64,000 nt of DNA from Oscheius sp. JU75 (GCA_037178855.1 JASJZC010000005.1:372001-436000); one strand, 5' to 3'. Counted from the first letter of the stretch, positions 45,301-58,369 are shown. Notes: generated by a model from the sequence alone, not told the origin. Numbers and translations are program-made.

Positions 45301-48300
45301 TTCAAGCCAAAAACTGCCAGTACAGTCTTACAGCGGTTTTTTCGGGTCCAAAAAATGACTTTTCAGCTTTGCCATCGTCTACATAAGTTGTAGCCCGTAT
45401 CGGAATCTACAAATTTGCAAAAAATCAATTTGCCTGAAAGCCAGTTGTTCGACGCGAAAAAAGTTATTTCATTTTTGGCTTGGGTCACCCGTGTCACTCC
45501 CGTACCATCTCTCATCCGCCAGTTCAATATAGGTGCAGAAAAATAGTTTCAAACAAGCTTTCGGGCTCGTTGTATCGTTGTAGCGGTACCCTCAGACCAT
45601 GATCGTTGTAGAACGAGTCTAACGAAGTAGCTTCGAGAGTGGTCTTTGGGCTTACTGCCTTTTGGAAAAGAGGGGCTCTGGTCGGACATTTTGTCAGGCT
45701 CGAGCCTTTTTTTCAGTAGCTTCAATGACACTTTGTAGCCAAATATCACTACGTTGCATAAAATTGGTATTCCTTGATACTAGAGACATTGCAACCATAA
45801 GATGTCTTACACTTCAAACAAATCGATGGAAGTTTTTTGCTTCACGAATACTAAATGCAATTCTCACTGAATATTGCTTATTCTTTCAATTCAATACTGA
45901 CAAAAGTCAATAGGGTTGATTTTCAGACCCCTCCCACCCGCCTCTATTCCAGCCCTAACAGTCACGGTTTCGTCTATATCAATTCTGGGTAAGAATTACT
46001 GGAATCTTCCCGAAATATTTCAAAATTCTATTGGCGGCCAATGGAATAGTCAATTTGTGTGAGGCACTCCAATTAGACGCCCGGAATGAAGTGAAGGGAC
46101 GTGGGAACCCTGTATTCAGGTTGGAAATGTTTTATAGCCTCTGTCTCTGTCTAGAAAATTTGGCCATCCCCCTTATTTAGGCACCAACGTGCACCTGCTT
46201 TTCCCAGTGGGAGGTCTTATCTGATCGGCAATTATGTTGAGAAAGGGGACGGCAGGTAGTAGTTTTTTATTGACGAGACACCGTAGTAGCCAAAAATTAG
46301 ATATTCTGAATAAAACGCGGATGAAACCAAGCTTTCAGTTCTTCTAATGCATTTAATATATATATTTTTAGTTCCGGAGCAGCTTACAAGAGTTCAAAGT
46401 TTTATACCCCTGCCATTTTTTGTTCATATCGAAGCCTCAAAAACATTGTAATAGAAAAGTCAAGTGTGCAGGAAGCTGGAAAATATATTTCTCTTGCTTC
46501 CTGTCTCACTTTCTTTACATCACTGTGTTTCTGTGCCCCTGAGTCTCTCTATCTCTGTTTCTCTGTCCCTCTGATCCTGTGTCTCTCTGTATCCTTTCTT
46601 CCAGTATCTCGTAATTTTCGCTTGGAAGTTTTTTTGCCATTTGCAAGAGAAAATAGTGGGCGTGTCTCTTCCCCTAATTAGGCCTCTCCCAAAACCTTCT
46701 GGAGGGGCGTGGTGACAGGCAGAACCCTAGAAGGGGGAGGGGGTTGGGCCTCTCCTCCTCTTCGCGCAATCGATGTCTCTCTCGGCCCGTCGTCGTCGTC
46801 CCGGCTCTCTCTCGTCAGCAGACCCATAATCATCTGTCGTCCCTCTAATCCTCAGTACAGACCACCTGGCCCCCCTTGGCTTGACCCTCTCGCCTCATTA
46901 TGTCAGTCAGCATAACCATCTGTCCACTGGGCCTACGGCCTCTTCCCGATTCCTGTGGGACTTTCGCCTTCATCGGTGACTTTAGTGAGTCTTGGTTCAA
47001 ACTAAGGCACGCGGTGAATGCCAAAGTCCCAGGACAAGTCTCTCCCCTACCGTCTGGGAAATCCAATCTCTCCTTTACAGTACTGGCAGCTTGTCAGAAT
47101 CTCTACCGTACCGTCACTATCAGGCAAGTCCCCATTAGGTATCCTGTGAATTTCCACGCGTACATTCTTGAAATTCAGACAGCCTCCCGTCATCAAGTTT
47201 CCACAGGATTGTATGAGTCGTACCGTCTCGGAAGCGAAAGAGAATCTAGCCCTGTATCTTGGTACGAGTCAGATAGGTTCTCCCAAGCTCGTACTGTCTA
47301 GAGTTTGGACAGGTTTCTGTACCGTCTAACAATTAGTTCGGATTCAGACAAAATCCCACCCGTACCGCCTTGGAAACCAAACCGTCCTGTACCGTCTCTG
47401 TAAAGAGACAGATTCTGACCCGTACTTTCTCCGATTCAGAAACGATTCCCTCTCATGCTGTCTCGGATTTTTTAATTGTCTTACATGGAGCGTCTAGTAG
47501 TACTGGTTAATACTCTTCAGGAGCGCACGAATCGTCTTTGCTAGTCTCAGAATGTCCCACCTTTACTGTCTCTGTTACCCGACAGATTGTCTCCCGTACT
47601 GTCTTGATTGATAGACCATGTCCAACCCGTTTCACCGCGACAGACCGACTGATTCCGTCTCATACCGTCCTGTCTCGCAGAACTCTCACCCGCACCATCT
47701 CAGTCTTCAAAAGGCCAGAGAACGAAGAAGAACATGGTGCCACCCGTACTGTCTCAGAACTCGGACAAGCTCTATCCCGTACCGTCTTTTCGTCGCCAGA
47801 AAATAAAGAATTCTTGCTCTCTCTCAGCGAGTGGCAATGAGGCTAATCAGCCGCCCAGAGAGACGAGGAGAGACCCAGGGCTCGATCAATCTGCCAGCCG
47901 GCCAGCCCGGCCAGAACCCCCTCCTATTCCCTTATTCGGAACGAGAGTGAGAGAGAACCATTTTGCATTCGGGAGAAGGTAAAAGAGGGGAAATGTTTCC
48001 AATAGGTTTTTTCTTTGAAAAAAAAATTTGCAAGAAAGTGGTCTTCTGGAACAGTTGGGTATAAGTGTGGAGCGTGAGGGACAATGATAAGAGTATGTCA
48101 GAAAATAGAAAAAGGTAGTAGTGAAGGAACAGTTCGACTTGACGCAAAATTGCGTACTGAATGAATATAGCATTTTTTTACGTTTTTCGATGCTGACCTA
48201 TTTATTAACTTATCTGTTCAATCGATTCGGCATAAAAATCTATCACACAAGTGCGGATTTAGACGTCAAAGTTTACTGAAAATCATTGGGAAGAAGACTA

Positions 48301-51300
48301 CTCTTGTTCAACTTCTCCGCCTTTTTGACGTTCAAGTACACGTTACTAGTGTAAAATTTTGTGCTGAATCGATTAAACAGACTTTCAATTTGATAAAAAA
48401 GGCGGCAAACGCATAGAAAGAAGCAAAAAATGCAATACTTGTACAGTACGCAATGTTGCATCAATTCGAGCCGTGGTACCTTCTTCACTACTATCAAGAA
48501 AATATTCCGGTAACATTATAGCCTAACAATTAGATTGATACATTTCTAACTGAAAAAATGGGCCTAGAAAATAAAAATGCTTGAATGAAGGGTAGCCAGA
48601 CGTGGAGAGACCCACGTCTTGTGTATGTGCAAATGCAAATCCAGCAGAACCGCAAATGCATTTCGCTTAGTCCCTTTATGCTTTCTTTGAAACATTTCGT
48701 CATAGGTTTCGCAGGGAAAGCATTTTCACTAGACTACGTATTTCACCAAATACATGTCGGGAACGTTTGATATCTGTCAATAACTGGGCTCCTTCTTACC
48801 AAAGTGTATAGTCAACTGTTCTCTAACGTGCCAGCTCGGAATAGTTTTTTGAGACAGAGATAAAGAGCGACAGAGAGTGATAAAGGCAGAGAGACAGAGT
48901 GACAGAGAAATAACGAGATAGAGAGTGAGGGAGACATAGAGACAGAGATACAGGACGTGAGAGAGGCAGAGAGATACAGAGACATCGAGACGTCCAAACC
49001 GGATAAACAAGTTGTTTTTGCTACAGAATGCAAAGATGACGAGTCGGATACAATGTTCATTCCTGATGAGATTAGAGGAGGAAACAATGGGAATCATTCT
49101 TGTGAAAAAAGAGAAAAATCTTTTGGGGGAGATGATAATGAATGGGGTAGAAAATGTTCCAAGTACTGTATTTATTCGAAAAGTACAGATTTTTCCTATA
49201 CCCCTCGACTTTTCTGGTGTTGTCGCACCTACTGCCTACATCTGTTCTCATGTTCAGTTCGCCCAAGTCTCTCCTCATACCCTGACATTCTGTTAGCCTA
49301 ATTAGGTGTTTCTTTTCACAGGAAAGGGACACTACCCGTGTTGGGGAAGGAAGCAGACTCTGCCTCTCTGTGGATTAATTTCCCGTGTCATTAATTGCAA
49401 CCCAGAGCCCACCAGGCTCACTCACATTCGAGGGGGTTTCGGGAAACATCTGTCCTCCCTTTTCGGTAGTTTCAGGGCTAGACAGGTGGCTCTCACTTGA
49501 TATGAGGACAGAGGATTAGCGCCAAGGGAATAAGAGCAAAGGACACCTGGAGAGGATTTGGAAGGGATCAGAGACAGAGTGACAGTAAGATAGTGAGACG
49601 AAAGAGATGGAGAGACAGAGAGACAGGCACAGTGAATCCAGAACTTTTCCAGGTAAAGAATGAAACTCAATCGAATCTCCAACACTTGGAACTACACTTC
49701 GGACACATATACAGTTCATTAAACATTTTGAAAAGAGTTTGAAAGTACAAAATGTTATTCGCTAAAATGCTTCACCATTTTTCTTACTGCCGAATTACTG
49801 CCGAAACTACTGATGGTTCTGACTACACCCTACATGACACCTCTAAGTGCCACCTTCTCTCCCGTTAGCAAGACTACTAATTAGCCATTCGAGAAGGCCA
49901 GTTTGTAGTCGTGCACAATGTGTAGAGGGGCAAAAAAAAAACTTTACATTTTTTTGTCGAGTAAAGCCAGCATCTATAGTACGCACTCAGTTAGTCGGTT
50001 ATACACTTCGAATGTGACACATAGAACAAAAAGTAGTGGAGACACAAATTTATGTGCTTTACTACTAGCAGAGACAGTGTTTGAGGCTGTTTTTGGCAGT
50101 AGAGAAGGTGATGCACTGATAGAATGTGAGCACTTTTCTGCCAAGGAAAGTGACATGACCTGAATTGTTTTCTTTTGGTTTCAGCAGCACCCCAAAACTA
50201 CGGTGAGCATAAGTCTATAGTGAGAAATGGCAAAATAGAAAGACAGATTATTATTTTAAAAAAGTGCGACTCGAGAAAAGAAGGGTGGTTTAGACTTTAC
50301 AAAAACTGGACAATAGAAGACAGTGCAAAAACAAGGCAATAAAATTCTGTAGGCAAATTTGGAAAGCCTAAACCGTGTCTGGCTGCGCAAAAGAGTAGTG
50401 CGTGTTACGTTTTCTGAAAACTCGAGCAATAAGTCGAGTTGCGCAATAATCAGTAGCGGTAGTGTAATAAGAGAGACGTGGTTTGAGCTTTCCCAATTTG
50501 CCTACAGAATTCTACTGCCCTGTTTTTGCACTGTCTTCTATTGTCCAGTTTTTGTAGAGTTCAAACCACCCTTCTTTCGCGGGTCGCTTGTTTAATAATG
50601 ATTGTCTCCTTGTCAAGTATTCAAAGAATACCAGTCGGCGGTTTTATTGAGCTCCGAGTCGTCCATTGTTAAGAAAATCTCCAAAGAGCGAAAGCAATAA
50701 CTTTCTTTTTACAATTAAAGCAATCAAAACAGTAATTTGTCAACTCAAAAACGTTCTTCTTGCATTAGCTTGACTTGTCTTGACAGAAGAAGCCCACAAA
50801 CATTGTCAAGTATTATCCCAGATTAGAGTTGACTTGTGTTGCAGACGGACGCCTCTTGCAAATTGTAAAGGTAGGAAGGATTTATTGATCAACGCTTATT
50901 AGTAGCAAAAAATGTTTTACAACTTTTTTCATACTGTAGGAGTGCTTCTACTTAGCCTTCTACTTACCCAATAGTTCTGAAAGTTTGCGCCGCGGACGGT
51001 TTCTTAACCTCTAGCCAAAATATGGGATCAATCTGATAGGTAGATTTAGAAAGCCAGCCTGGGATACGAATATCGAGAGATGCGTTTTTGAAAAATGACT
51101 TATATTTAAAATGTTTATTTTTTAATCTATTGACCCCAAATCTCTTTTTCTAGGTTGTTCTAAGTAGTTAAAACTATGGGACAAAGTTGAGAGCAATTGG
51201 ATGGACTGTCGAAAAATGGCGATTTTCAGTTTTCAAGCGCGCCCACTACGCCAACGCGGAATCAAATCAACGCAATGCGGGTTTATGAAACATTTACCAC

Positions 51301-54300
51301 GTAGATATAAAGAATTCGTGAAATATTTGTGTTTTTGTATTCTACAGTGGGGACTAAGAAAACTAGCGTGACTTGCACATTTATTTGATATGTTTCAACA
51401 TTGTTCTGTCTATGTCTCTGCTACTGTCTTTCTGTCTCTCTGCCTCTCTCGGTAGCAATTTCCCGTCACCAGCTGCCAGTGCAGATGCTCGACTGCCGCG
51501 GCCCAATTATGTCTGGTCTGTGTCATGGTTTGCTAGACAGATGGACATAAACACACAGGAGGAGAGAGAGGAACCATCGGGTATCCCTTTCCGCCATTTA
51601 ATTGCTTCTACTAAAAGGGCCGAGAGTGGATATGCAATCTGCCTGGAGGCTGTTACACAAATGAGGGACCGAGAGTGGGTTTGATGGAAAAATCTGTCTT
51701 TCTCACTCCCTGTTGTTCTGCCTCTCGGTATCCCTGTCGTCACTTCCTCTCTCTCTCTCTCGAGGTTTGCCCAAAAACCAACCGCATTTAGCAGCCAGAT
51801 GCAGGGGAGTATTGCCCATCTCTTCCTTGGCTCCTACCAGACTCTTATCCCAGCCAAGAAGTGTTCTGACCGTCTCGGTTCGTCCTCCTCTAGCTGCCAA
51901 ATGGAGAGGTGTCTCCTCGTCCTCATTCAGTTTTTCCAAGGAAGCTCCTCTGGAGTACAGGATCTGGAAAGTTTTGGAATAAGGTTCACGGTAGAATCAG
52001 GACAGAAACAGTTCGTACTTTATACAAAAGCTGAAACAAGGAAAAATTTAAAAGTGTAAAGTTGTTACAAATATTTAGGGTTCCTTTTCTTATTCTAAGG
52101 GAAGAATTTTGCAGAAAAGAGTCCTATTTCAAAGATCCTGCTCATGCGTTTCTCTAATAAGCAGTTCTTGAAGCAAAAAAAAAAAACGAGTTTTAGCTTG
52201 AAATTTTTCGTTCTGCAAACATGGGAGCTCATCAACTGTTTCCAACCTGTTTCTCTTTTAAATAGGATAATATCGAAACAAAAAATATCAACCATCGGAT
52301 CTGGTAAATGCGTGCCTACCGGGTCAGAGGAACAGTTTGACCATTATGCAAAAGTTAAAACAAACCAAAAAAACTGTCCAGTTTTCGAAAGTTCTTTGGT
52401 TTGATTAAAAAAAAACTATAATGGTCAAGACGAGAAAAGAGAAGTGAATAAAAATAGTAACTACAGAGGAATTTTATCATGAACCGAGGTTTGTATAAGT
52501 AGTGGAGTTTTTGAGAAAATAGAAATATTTGATTGACTGTTGCATCAAGACCGTAGTTCTCAATGCTTTATAGACTAGACTATAGTATTCACAAAACATT
52601 TATTGATTCCTAAGATTCCAGGACCATAAAATCATTATTTTTTGCGATTGTATGGGGCGCACTTATTGTTTTCCACATATTATTCTCAGTAATATCATTA
52701 CTGTGGAGCAAACATTACCTGAACTGTCTCCAAGTAGCCATTGCCGCATACCAGATGCATCGGAGTCATCTGACTGTGATCTGGTAGGTCGATCAGTGTC
52801 TTCAGGGTGATTCCGGGACAAGCAATGTCGAAATTTCTCAGAGTTATCTGTCTGGGGAGGATTGGACAGGTGGCTTCGAGTTTGTCGAGGATGTACTGAA
52901 AGATTGTGGCGTTGTATAGAGACAGAGACAGTCTTACCTCCAGTGATTGAATCGCACTGTACTTCGAGGCGACGTAGACGATGCTTCTCCCCTCGTTGTC
53001 TCGCTTCCCCATATCTGCTCCAAATTCCTCCACAAGAACCTTGACAGCATCCGATGACCTACTGGAAGTTGCGGCCAGAAGTAGAGGGGTCATTCCCTGG
53101 TGGTCAGGGGCGTCGACGCAGGTCTTCTGAACCAAGAAAAGTTATAGTGCTCACGCATTGACTTAGTAAATTGTACACGTAGAGGTTCCCAAAACTCACA
53201 TCCAACTCGACCAGGTACCGAATGACAGCCACATGATTTCCCATAGCTGCCAGATGGATGGGCAAGTGCTTGTTCCGGTCCTCCTTCTTCGGATCAGCTT
53301 TGGCCTAGAAAATGTTTCAAAGTTTCCAATAAAAAAGGCTTACAAACCTCGATGAGGACCTTGACCACGTCCAAATTTCCCTTTTCGGCGGCTGTGTGTA
53401 GGAGCCATTGCTCTTTTCCGTCCGGATTGATGGAGCCAATGTGCTGGAGAATGAGCTTGGCAGTTTCCGGGTTCCCACCCTCGACTGCCAAACAAAAGGG
53501 TGTCATCTCGTCGGCGTTGCTCTGCTGGAGAAATTCGTGCTTCCGAGGTCCGGCTGAAATTTTATTTTTCTGTCTCTGTCTTGAAAAGACAAATGCACAC
53601 ACAGATACACAGACATCGTTGTACTTTAGTAAGAGAGAGATTATGTCCAAAGCTTTCTGAGCTTTTGTTGCGAAATTGGAATCTCTGAAAAATTGCTAAG
53701 CCGAAGCAGCTCTATATTGTTTTTTTGAAGTATTTCCTCATTCCAAGTCAAATTACAAAAAAAAAACCAACCTTTATGAAGCAGCGAAGCCAGTGTCTGA
53801 TCTTTCCCATGGAAGGCAGCAATATGGAAGGCTGTACTTCTGTCTCCGGGCCTGACCACGGCCAAATCAGCTCCTTTTCCCAGCAAGAATAGTGCGACGC
53901 TGTCAGAACCATACGTGCAGGCAGTCAACAGAGCGGGAACCATTTTCTCTGAGTCGGGCTCGTTCAAATCCGGGTTTATGCGAGCTCCCATCTCGACCAG
54001 GGCTTCGGCAGCAGCCAGGTTGTCCTTCATTGCGGCGTAGTGAAGGGGTGTCATGTTGTACAGGGTCATCGGATCGCGCATTCTGGAATTGTTTGGATTT
54101 TGACAGAGAGACAAAGAGACAGAGAAACAGACAGTGCTTTGCAATCTAGCTTTGCTTTGCAATGTCCACTCTATTGGTGATACACGAGAGGCAGAGAGAG
54201 ACAGGAAACACTCACACTCCAGCCTTGATCAGCCTATAGATGACTCTCTTCACCGGAGGCTCATCCGTATCCTCTGGTGTCCCTTCCGGCAGACTCCTCG

Positions 54301-55773
54301 ATGTATGTTTCAACCTTGGCGTTTTTTCTTCCCTAGCAGTCGAGACAGTAGCCTCCGTCTTGCAGAATTTCGCAGCCATATGAAGCGGTGTCATCATTTC
54401 GGAGTTGATGGCGTTGCCATCAGCCCCGCGGTCCAGCAAAACCTGGACGATCTTGTATCGGCCGTAGCGAGCAGCATAGTGGAGAGCTGTGACCTGAAAC
54501 ATTCGTGAAACACAGCTCAATAACACAAACCTTCTCCGCCTCGTCGCCAGCATTAACAATCTCTGGGTGCTTGTTCAGTATGTCTATCAGACTGGGAAGA
54601 TTGCCGTCTCGAGCGTACTGAAAATGCTTCATTTTTGGCCTTTATACTAAAAAAAAGATGGGTTTACTGACATGGTTTTCAGTTCCGAGCCACAACCACT
54701 TGTTATTTGCGAAAATAGCATTGTGTACTCTTGACCATGACGTCAGAAAAGGACAATCAAGTTACTCTGTTCAAGTTTTCATGTTTCATACAGCTATGAA
54801 AGCCTCACCGATATGGAAATTCGACTGACCCTATCGTGAAACCAGAAAAAAAAATACCTAAAAGTACCTGATGTAGTAAGGAAATGGCATCTGTCAGGTC
54901 TTCGACTGTCTCTGTCGGCTTCCGGTAATCGTCGTCGGCTAGAAATCCTGAAAGGACTGTGTCATGCCCGCTTCTGTGACTACTGAATCTTATTTGCTTC
55001 AAGTTCAACATATATATGAATTTGACCCAAAAGAGCTGAACTAGTTCCCTGTAGTATCAAACTGAAATTTTGGCATTACGATTTTCATACTAGATGGGTT
55101 CAAATAGGTATGGGAAGGGATACTAGAGCGTTTCCACACTTTTGTCAGCTTTTTATGTATGTTTTGAAACAAAGTACACCCAATAAAAAGCTCCCTAGAT
55201 GCCTCCTGGATTCCTTTAGCACAAGAGAAGAATAGCAGTATTTTCTTCTCAGTGACTGTCTCTGTCTGTGTCTACTAGAAATAAGGGTAGTAGTCATGAA
55301 AGAATCAGAAGGAAAATGGACAGTGTTCGATGCTTGCGCAAAACACGCCCTCACCCACGAAATTCTATGCTAAGCTGCTGGGGTGGAAAGAGGGGCAGAG
55401 AGACAGAGACAGAGAGACTCTCAAACCTTCCACAATCTGGGAACGGTAGGATGTTTTCACCATTAATTCGGCTAGACACTGTATCAAAATCAGACGGGGA
55501 GAATACGAATGTTTCCCAAAAAATGACTCCTCCACAATAACCACTTTGCCGCAGACGCCAAATTTTATTGTTGGAAAATATATCGAATCACACTCACAAC
55601 TATTTTTTTTCCTGGTTTTTACCATTTTTTCTTTGAAGAACTAGAAACATTTCACTTTTTAAAGTGTGGTTAAAAAACCTACCTCTAAAGCCGGCTGTGA
55701 TCGCTTGAGCTATTGCAGAGTCCTGATTTCGGGCCGTCTCATCTATCAGTGGAATCCTGGACGAGATGTCCAT
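42369..55773 (-). CDS. TRPA: TRPA-family cation channel with N-terminal ankyrin repeats
   Basis: Nineteen exons give 1234 residues, the typical TRPA1 size. Exon upper ends are 55773, 54947, 54617, 54493, 54082, 53553, 53304, 53126, 52895, 51963, 45023, 44542, 44310, 44019, 43400, 43239, 42999, 42796 and 42545. Residues about 57-700 form a long ankyrin array (TALHYAARYGR, TPLHMAAK, TPLHLAARGGR, TPLYLAASYGH). S1-S4 lie at about 815-960 and S5 at about 995-1025. The pore helix/filter is TTVMMIGEFEF, with Glu where human TRPA1 has Asp in MLGD. S6 is MNLLVGLAVGDIMQVQ, a TRPA hallmark, followed by a coiled-coil-like C-terminus (ILELREEQRAQRAQ). It is expected to be a plasma-membrane channel gated by noxious, thermal or chemical stimuli. 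Intron 10 is 6.8 kb and repeat-rich. A TTTTAG acceptor lies 4 nt before the ATG. Confidence 0.93.
45170..45262 (+). repeat. Left-module fragment of the dispersed repeat
   Basis: Words such as GTCCTGCAAAGCTGAAGCCC and CTACAAGTTTGCAAAACATT match the left half of the composite repeat. It lies directly before copy 3 in the same TRPA intron. Confidence 0.45.
45315..45715 (+). repeat. Dispersed composite repeat, copy 3 (TRPA intron 10)
   Basis: Same order of blocks as copies 1 and 2, with the identical 58-bp core at 45593-45650 and the GAGGGGCTCTGG tail. It lies antisense to TRPA. Confidence 0.85.
47090..47800. repeat. Degenerate tandem array of about 30-38-bp units (TRPA intron 10)
   Basis: A CCCGTACTGTCTC-like word recurs at about 47219, 47291, 47321, 47359, 47391, 47421 and 47455. 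It recurs again between about 47566 and 47790, often followed by a GATTCAGA- or AACTCGGAC-like spacer. The units differ strongly, so the array is old or under weak constraint. An open frame through it on the + strand reads repeated RTV and is not taken as a gene. Confidence 0.6.
48137..48482. mobile_element. Fold-back element in TRPA intron 10
   Basis: GCAAAATTGCGTACTGAATG (left, about 48143) pairs with the reverse complement of CAGTACGCAATGTTGCAT (right, about 48446-48463). The match continues inward through GTTCAATCGATTCGGCA and TGCTGAATCGATTAAACAG and a GACGTCAA/TTGACGTTC pair. Almost the whole 345 bp is an imperfect hairpin. A related end occurs at about 12424-12460 in sec24 intron 15. 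Confidence 0.7.
48850..49000. repeat. Degenerate GACAGAGA tract in TRPA intron 10
   Basis: Purine-rich octamers on the + strand, of the same class as the other tracts. Confidence 0.85.
50241..50610. mobile_element. Hairpin MITE with about 110-140-bp arms in TRPA intron 10
   Basis: AAGAAGGGTGGTTTAGACTT (50278 on), then AAAAACTGGACAATAGAAGA, has its near-exact reverse complement ending at about 50578. Arms are over 85% alike by eye, and the centre near 50410-50450 is also partly palindromic. There is no ORF. Confidence 0.85.
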
Positions 55774-57764
55774 TTATCTAAAACGAAGGGAACTTATAAA
55801 GAAAGTGTGAAAGGATAAAACATTTTGGAATACTGGAGGTTGAATAGTGTGAACTAAAATGTTTCATCAGTTCTACTAAAGTTCGAATAAACATGGCTGA
55901 TGGTTATTGAGAAATTTATATAACTATAACTACCCCTTATGATAAGGCTTAGGCTGGCTGGCCCAGCAGTGAAACATTGTTGGTGAAAAAAGCCAAGATG
56001 TGAAAGAAACATGTTTCGATGCCAATCTTGTTGGAAGCCACCTTTAAAACAGTGTTTCTTAGGCAGTCCATACCTAGTCTTCATAGTTTCGGACCGGTAT
56101 GGGAAATACGCAGACATGCGCTCCGACTGGGAAGGGATTTATGCCCTGCGTCTCGGGACGGGCCTAATGTCAGCGCTCAATGTGCGCTATAGAAATCAGA
56201 TGGTTCGTGGGCATGGTTGTATTTTTTTCATTTTGCGATGTACGGCAAAATTCTGCGATTTAGCCGTGGTCTGATTTCCGCAATATGGTTCGCTCAAAGT
56301 GTCTGATTATCAGAAATGTTGCAGCTGATGGCTGAACGAACACAACTTTTTTTCCGCATATTCAATGTTCCACTGCTTGAAGTTAAGGATGAACCGCTTC
56401 GACAATTTTCATCTTCACGGCTACCCAGTACTGATTGAAAATGTTTCAGTATCCTGATAAAAGGAAATAGGAAGCAAACAATATTAGTGCTTTCCTTGGA
56501 ACAGCAAACAAATGTTGCATCAAGAAGAATGAGCACAATAGTAGCCCGATTTGAGAGACGAGCTGTGCTCGAAAAATAAACACGACCTGTGTGAAAAGTG
56601 CTGATAAGAAGGGCAGAAAAGTTTGGGAGCGAGGGTAAACAGTAGAAATTGTTATCAAAGGCTCACTGTCAGAGATAGAGGAGACGGGAGGATGATGCAG
56701 CTGCGCTGACAATAGAGAAAGAGAGAGAATAATATAGGGTGTGAGTCAAGAATAGTGAAGAAATTCGTTGTTTTTAGAGCCATGTGCTGCTGGTGAACGT
56801 TTGACTGAGTGTGAAAGACTCCAATGAATGATTGCTTCAGAAGTAAAATATATCGATAAATATCACTGCTAGACGAAGAAACAAGAGTAAAACGAAAAAT
56901 TTCTTACTTCAAAAACAACCTATCCTCCTTTCGAGCAAGTACAGTAGAAAGCTGGCATATCTCAACAGTGAAGCACAGGTTCTAAAAACAGGAATGAAAA
57001 TTTTTAGAGTCTCTGCAAACACTTATTATCAGTTCTGACATTCAACGTACGAAAACTTTGCTTCAGAACATCCAATGTTTTACCCAAAGCATAAAAGTTG
57101 AAGTTTTGAAGAAAAATGGTTCAACTATGATCCAGGAATTCAGAACTAATACCAGAAGAGATGCACAGGTACCACAATTCGAGGACCTGTTGCTGTGCTA
57201 AAATTCTGCAGAGGGGGTGGTTACCAAGGGGAACACACCTTTGCACCCCCACTCAGTTCCGACATTCTCGTGCCATTAGAATAACGTAAACAAATCCTCT
57301 GACCCCCTTTACTATTCTATAGAACTGCGTAAAAGTCATTAACTAAGAAAAATGTTTCACAAGAGAAAGTATTAGCTCCAATGTAGATGTCTGTTCCTAG
57401 TAAGCAAAAAGAAAAATGTTTCAACTTTCAGATAATATTGATAGAACATTGGTGTAGTAGTGAGAGAAAGTGGAGAAACAGAGGCAGTACGGAAGAGCCA
57501 AGTCAATTGAAAACGACTGCTAACTTAAGCAAAACTCCAAATGTTTCAGCTTTCCTATAATAGTAACAGAAACCATTTTATTTATTGGTGATATCGATCT
57601 GAATCAAAGAGCCAGTACGAGTGAGACCAGACAATAAAATCTGGCAGCTAGAGGCCAAAAGGTGAGAGAGGGCTGTGCGTGGCCGTCGATACAGCAAACA
57701 ATCCGGTCAGTGCCATGCCCCCATACCTATAGCCTCCCCTAGCCGACAAAGCGAGTGAGAATGA

Positions 57765-57895
57765 CTCACCAGTCTCAGCCTCTCAATCTCTCTCTATTTT
57801 TCTGTCTCTCCCCGTCTCTCTGTCTCTTTATCTCCCTGTCTCTCTGTCCCACTGTCACTCAGTCTTTCCGTCTCTCTGTTTCTGTCTCTCAATGG
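57765..57895. repeat. CT-rich TCTCTGTC tract
   Basis: Pyrimidine-rich degenerate octamers on the + strand, in the TRPA upstream spacer. Confidence 0.8.
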
Positions 57896-58149
57896 ACCAC
57901 AAGATGGGCGCGAAAAGATGGCATCAGCTCTTCAGAGAAACAACGATATTTATACATGACACATAAAAAAAAGTTTAAAATAATGGAGTGTTTTGAACCA
58001 GAATGAAAGGTTTCTTATGACCCATTGGTAATAAAGTACTGCGGTAAATACATAAATGGTTCATTGAGCGTGCTTGAAACTAAAGGAGAAAGATTATTAT
58101 GCCATACCGTATACACACATCGAATATTAGCATGCCCTAGTCTACACAT

Positions 58150-58275
58150 TTGTGAGCCCCTCTTCGGGTCCAGTACGTGGTTTTTCGACGTTCTGCAAAC
58201 TTGTAGCCTTTCCCTGCTCTACAACTTTGCATAGCATGAAAAAGTTAAAAATCACTTTTGGGTTCGAAAAGAGGA
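58150..58275 (-). repeat. Inverted left-module fragment of the dispersed repeat
   Basis: Read on the minus strand it gives an AAAAGTGATTTTTAACTT-like stretch, then TGCAAAGTTGTAGAGCAGGG, matching the left half of the composite repeat. The 58-bp core is absent. Confidence 0.5.
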
Positions 58276-58369
58276 TGGAAAGGTGCGGTATTACATGGAA
58301 TTTCGGCGGACAGATCACAGTCAGAGCATTCTCGAGGTACTTATTGTAAAACATGAAATAATTGGACAA

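Larger units (their letters stand above)
55774..58369. other. Spacer between TRPA 5' end and MOB1 3' end
   Basis: Both flanking genes are on the minus strand, so this should hold the TRPA promoter. I see no exon chain. It contains several copies of a TGTTTCA-centred motif (55857, 57350, 57416, 57541), a CT-rich tract (57765-57895), and an inverted left-module fragment of the dispersed repeat (about 58150-58275). Confidence 0.5.

Noticed and set aside
46900-47301. 133-codon + strand ORF
   Set aside because: It overlaps the degenerate tandem array, gives repeated RTV-like peptides and shows no domain. It lies inside a TRPA intron.
47090-47800. CRISPR-like array
   Set aside because: The units are too degenerate, spacers are irregular, no cas genes are present, and the DNA is clearly animal.
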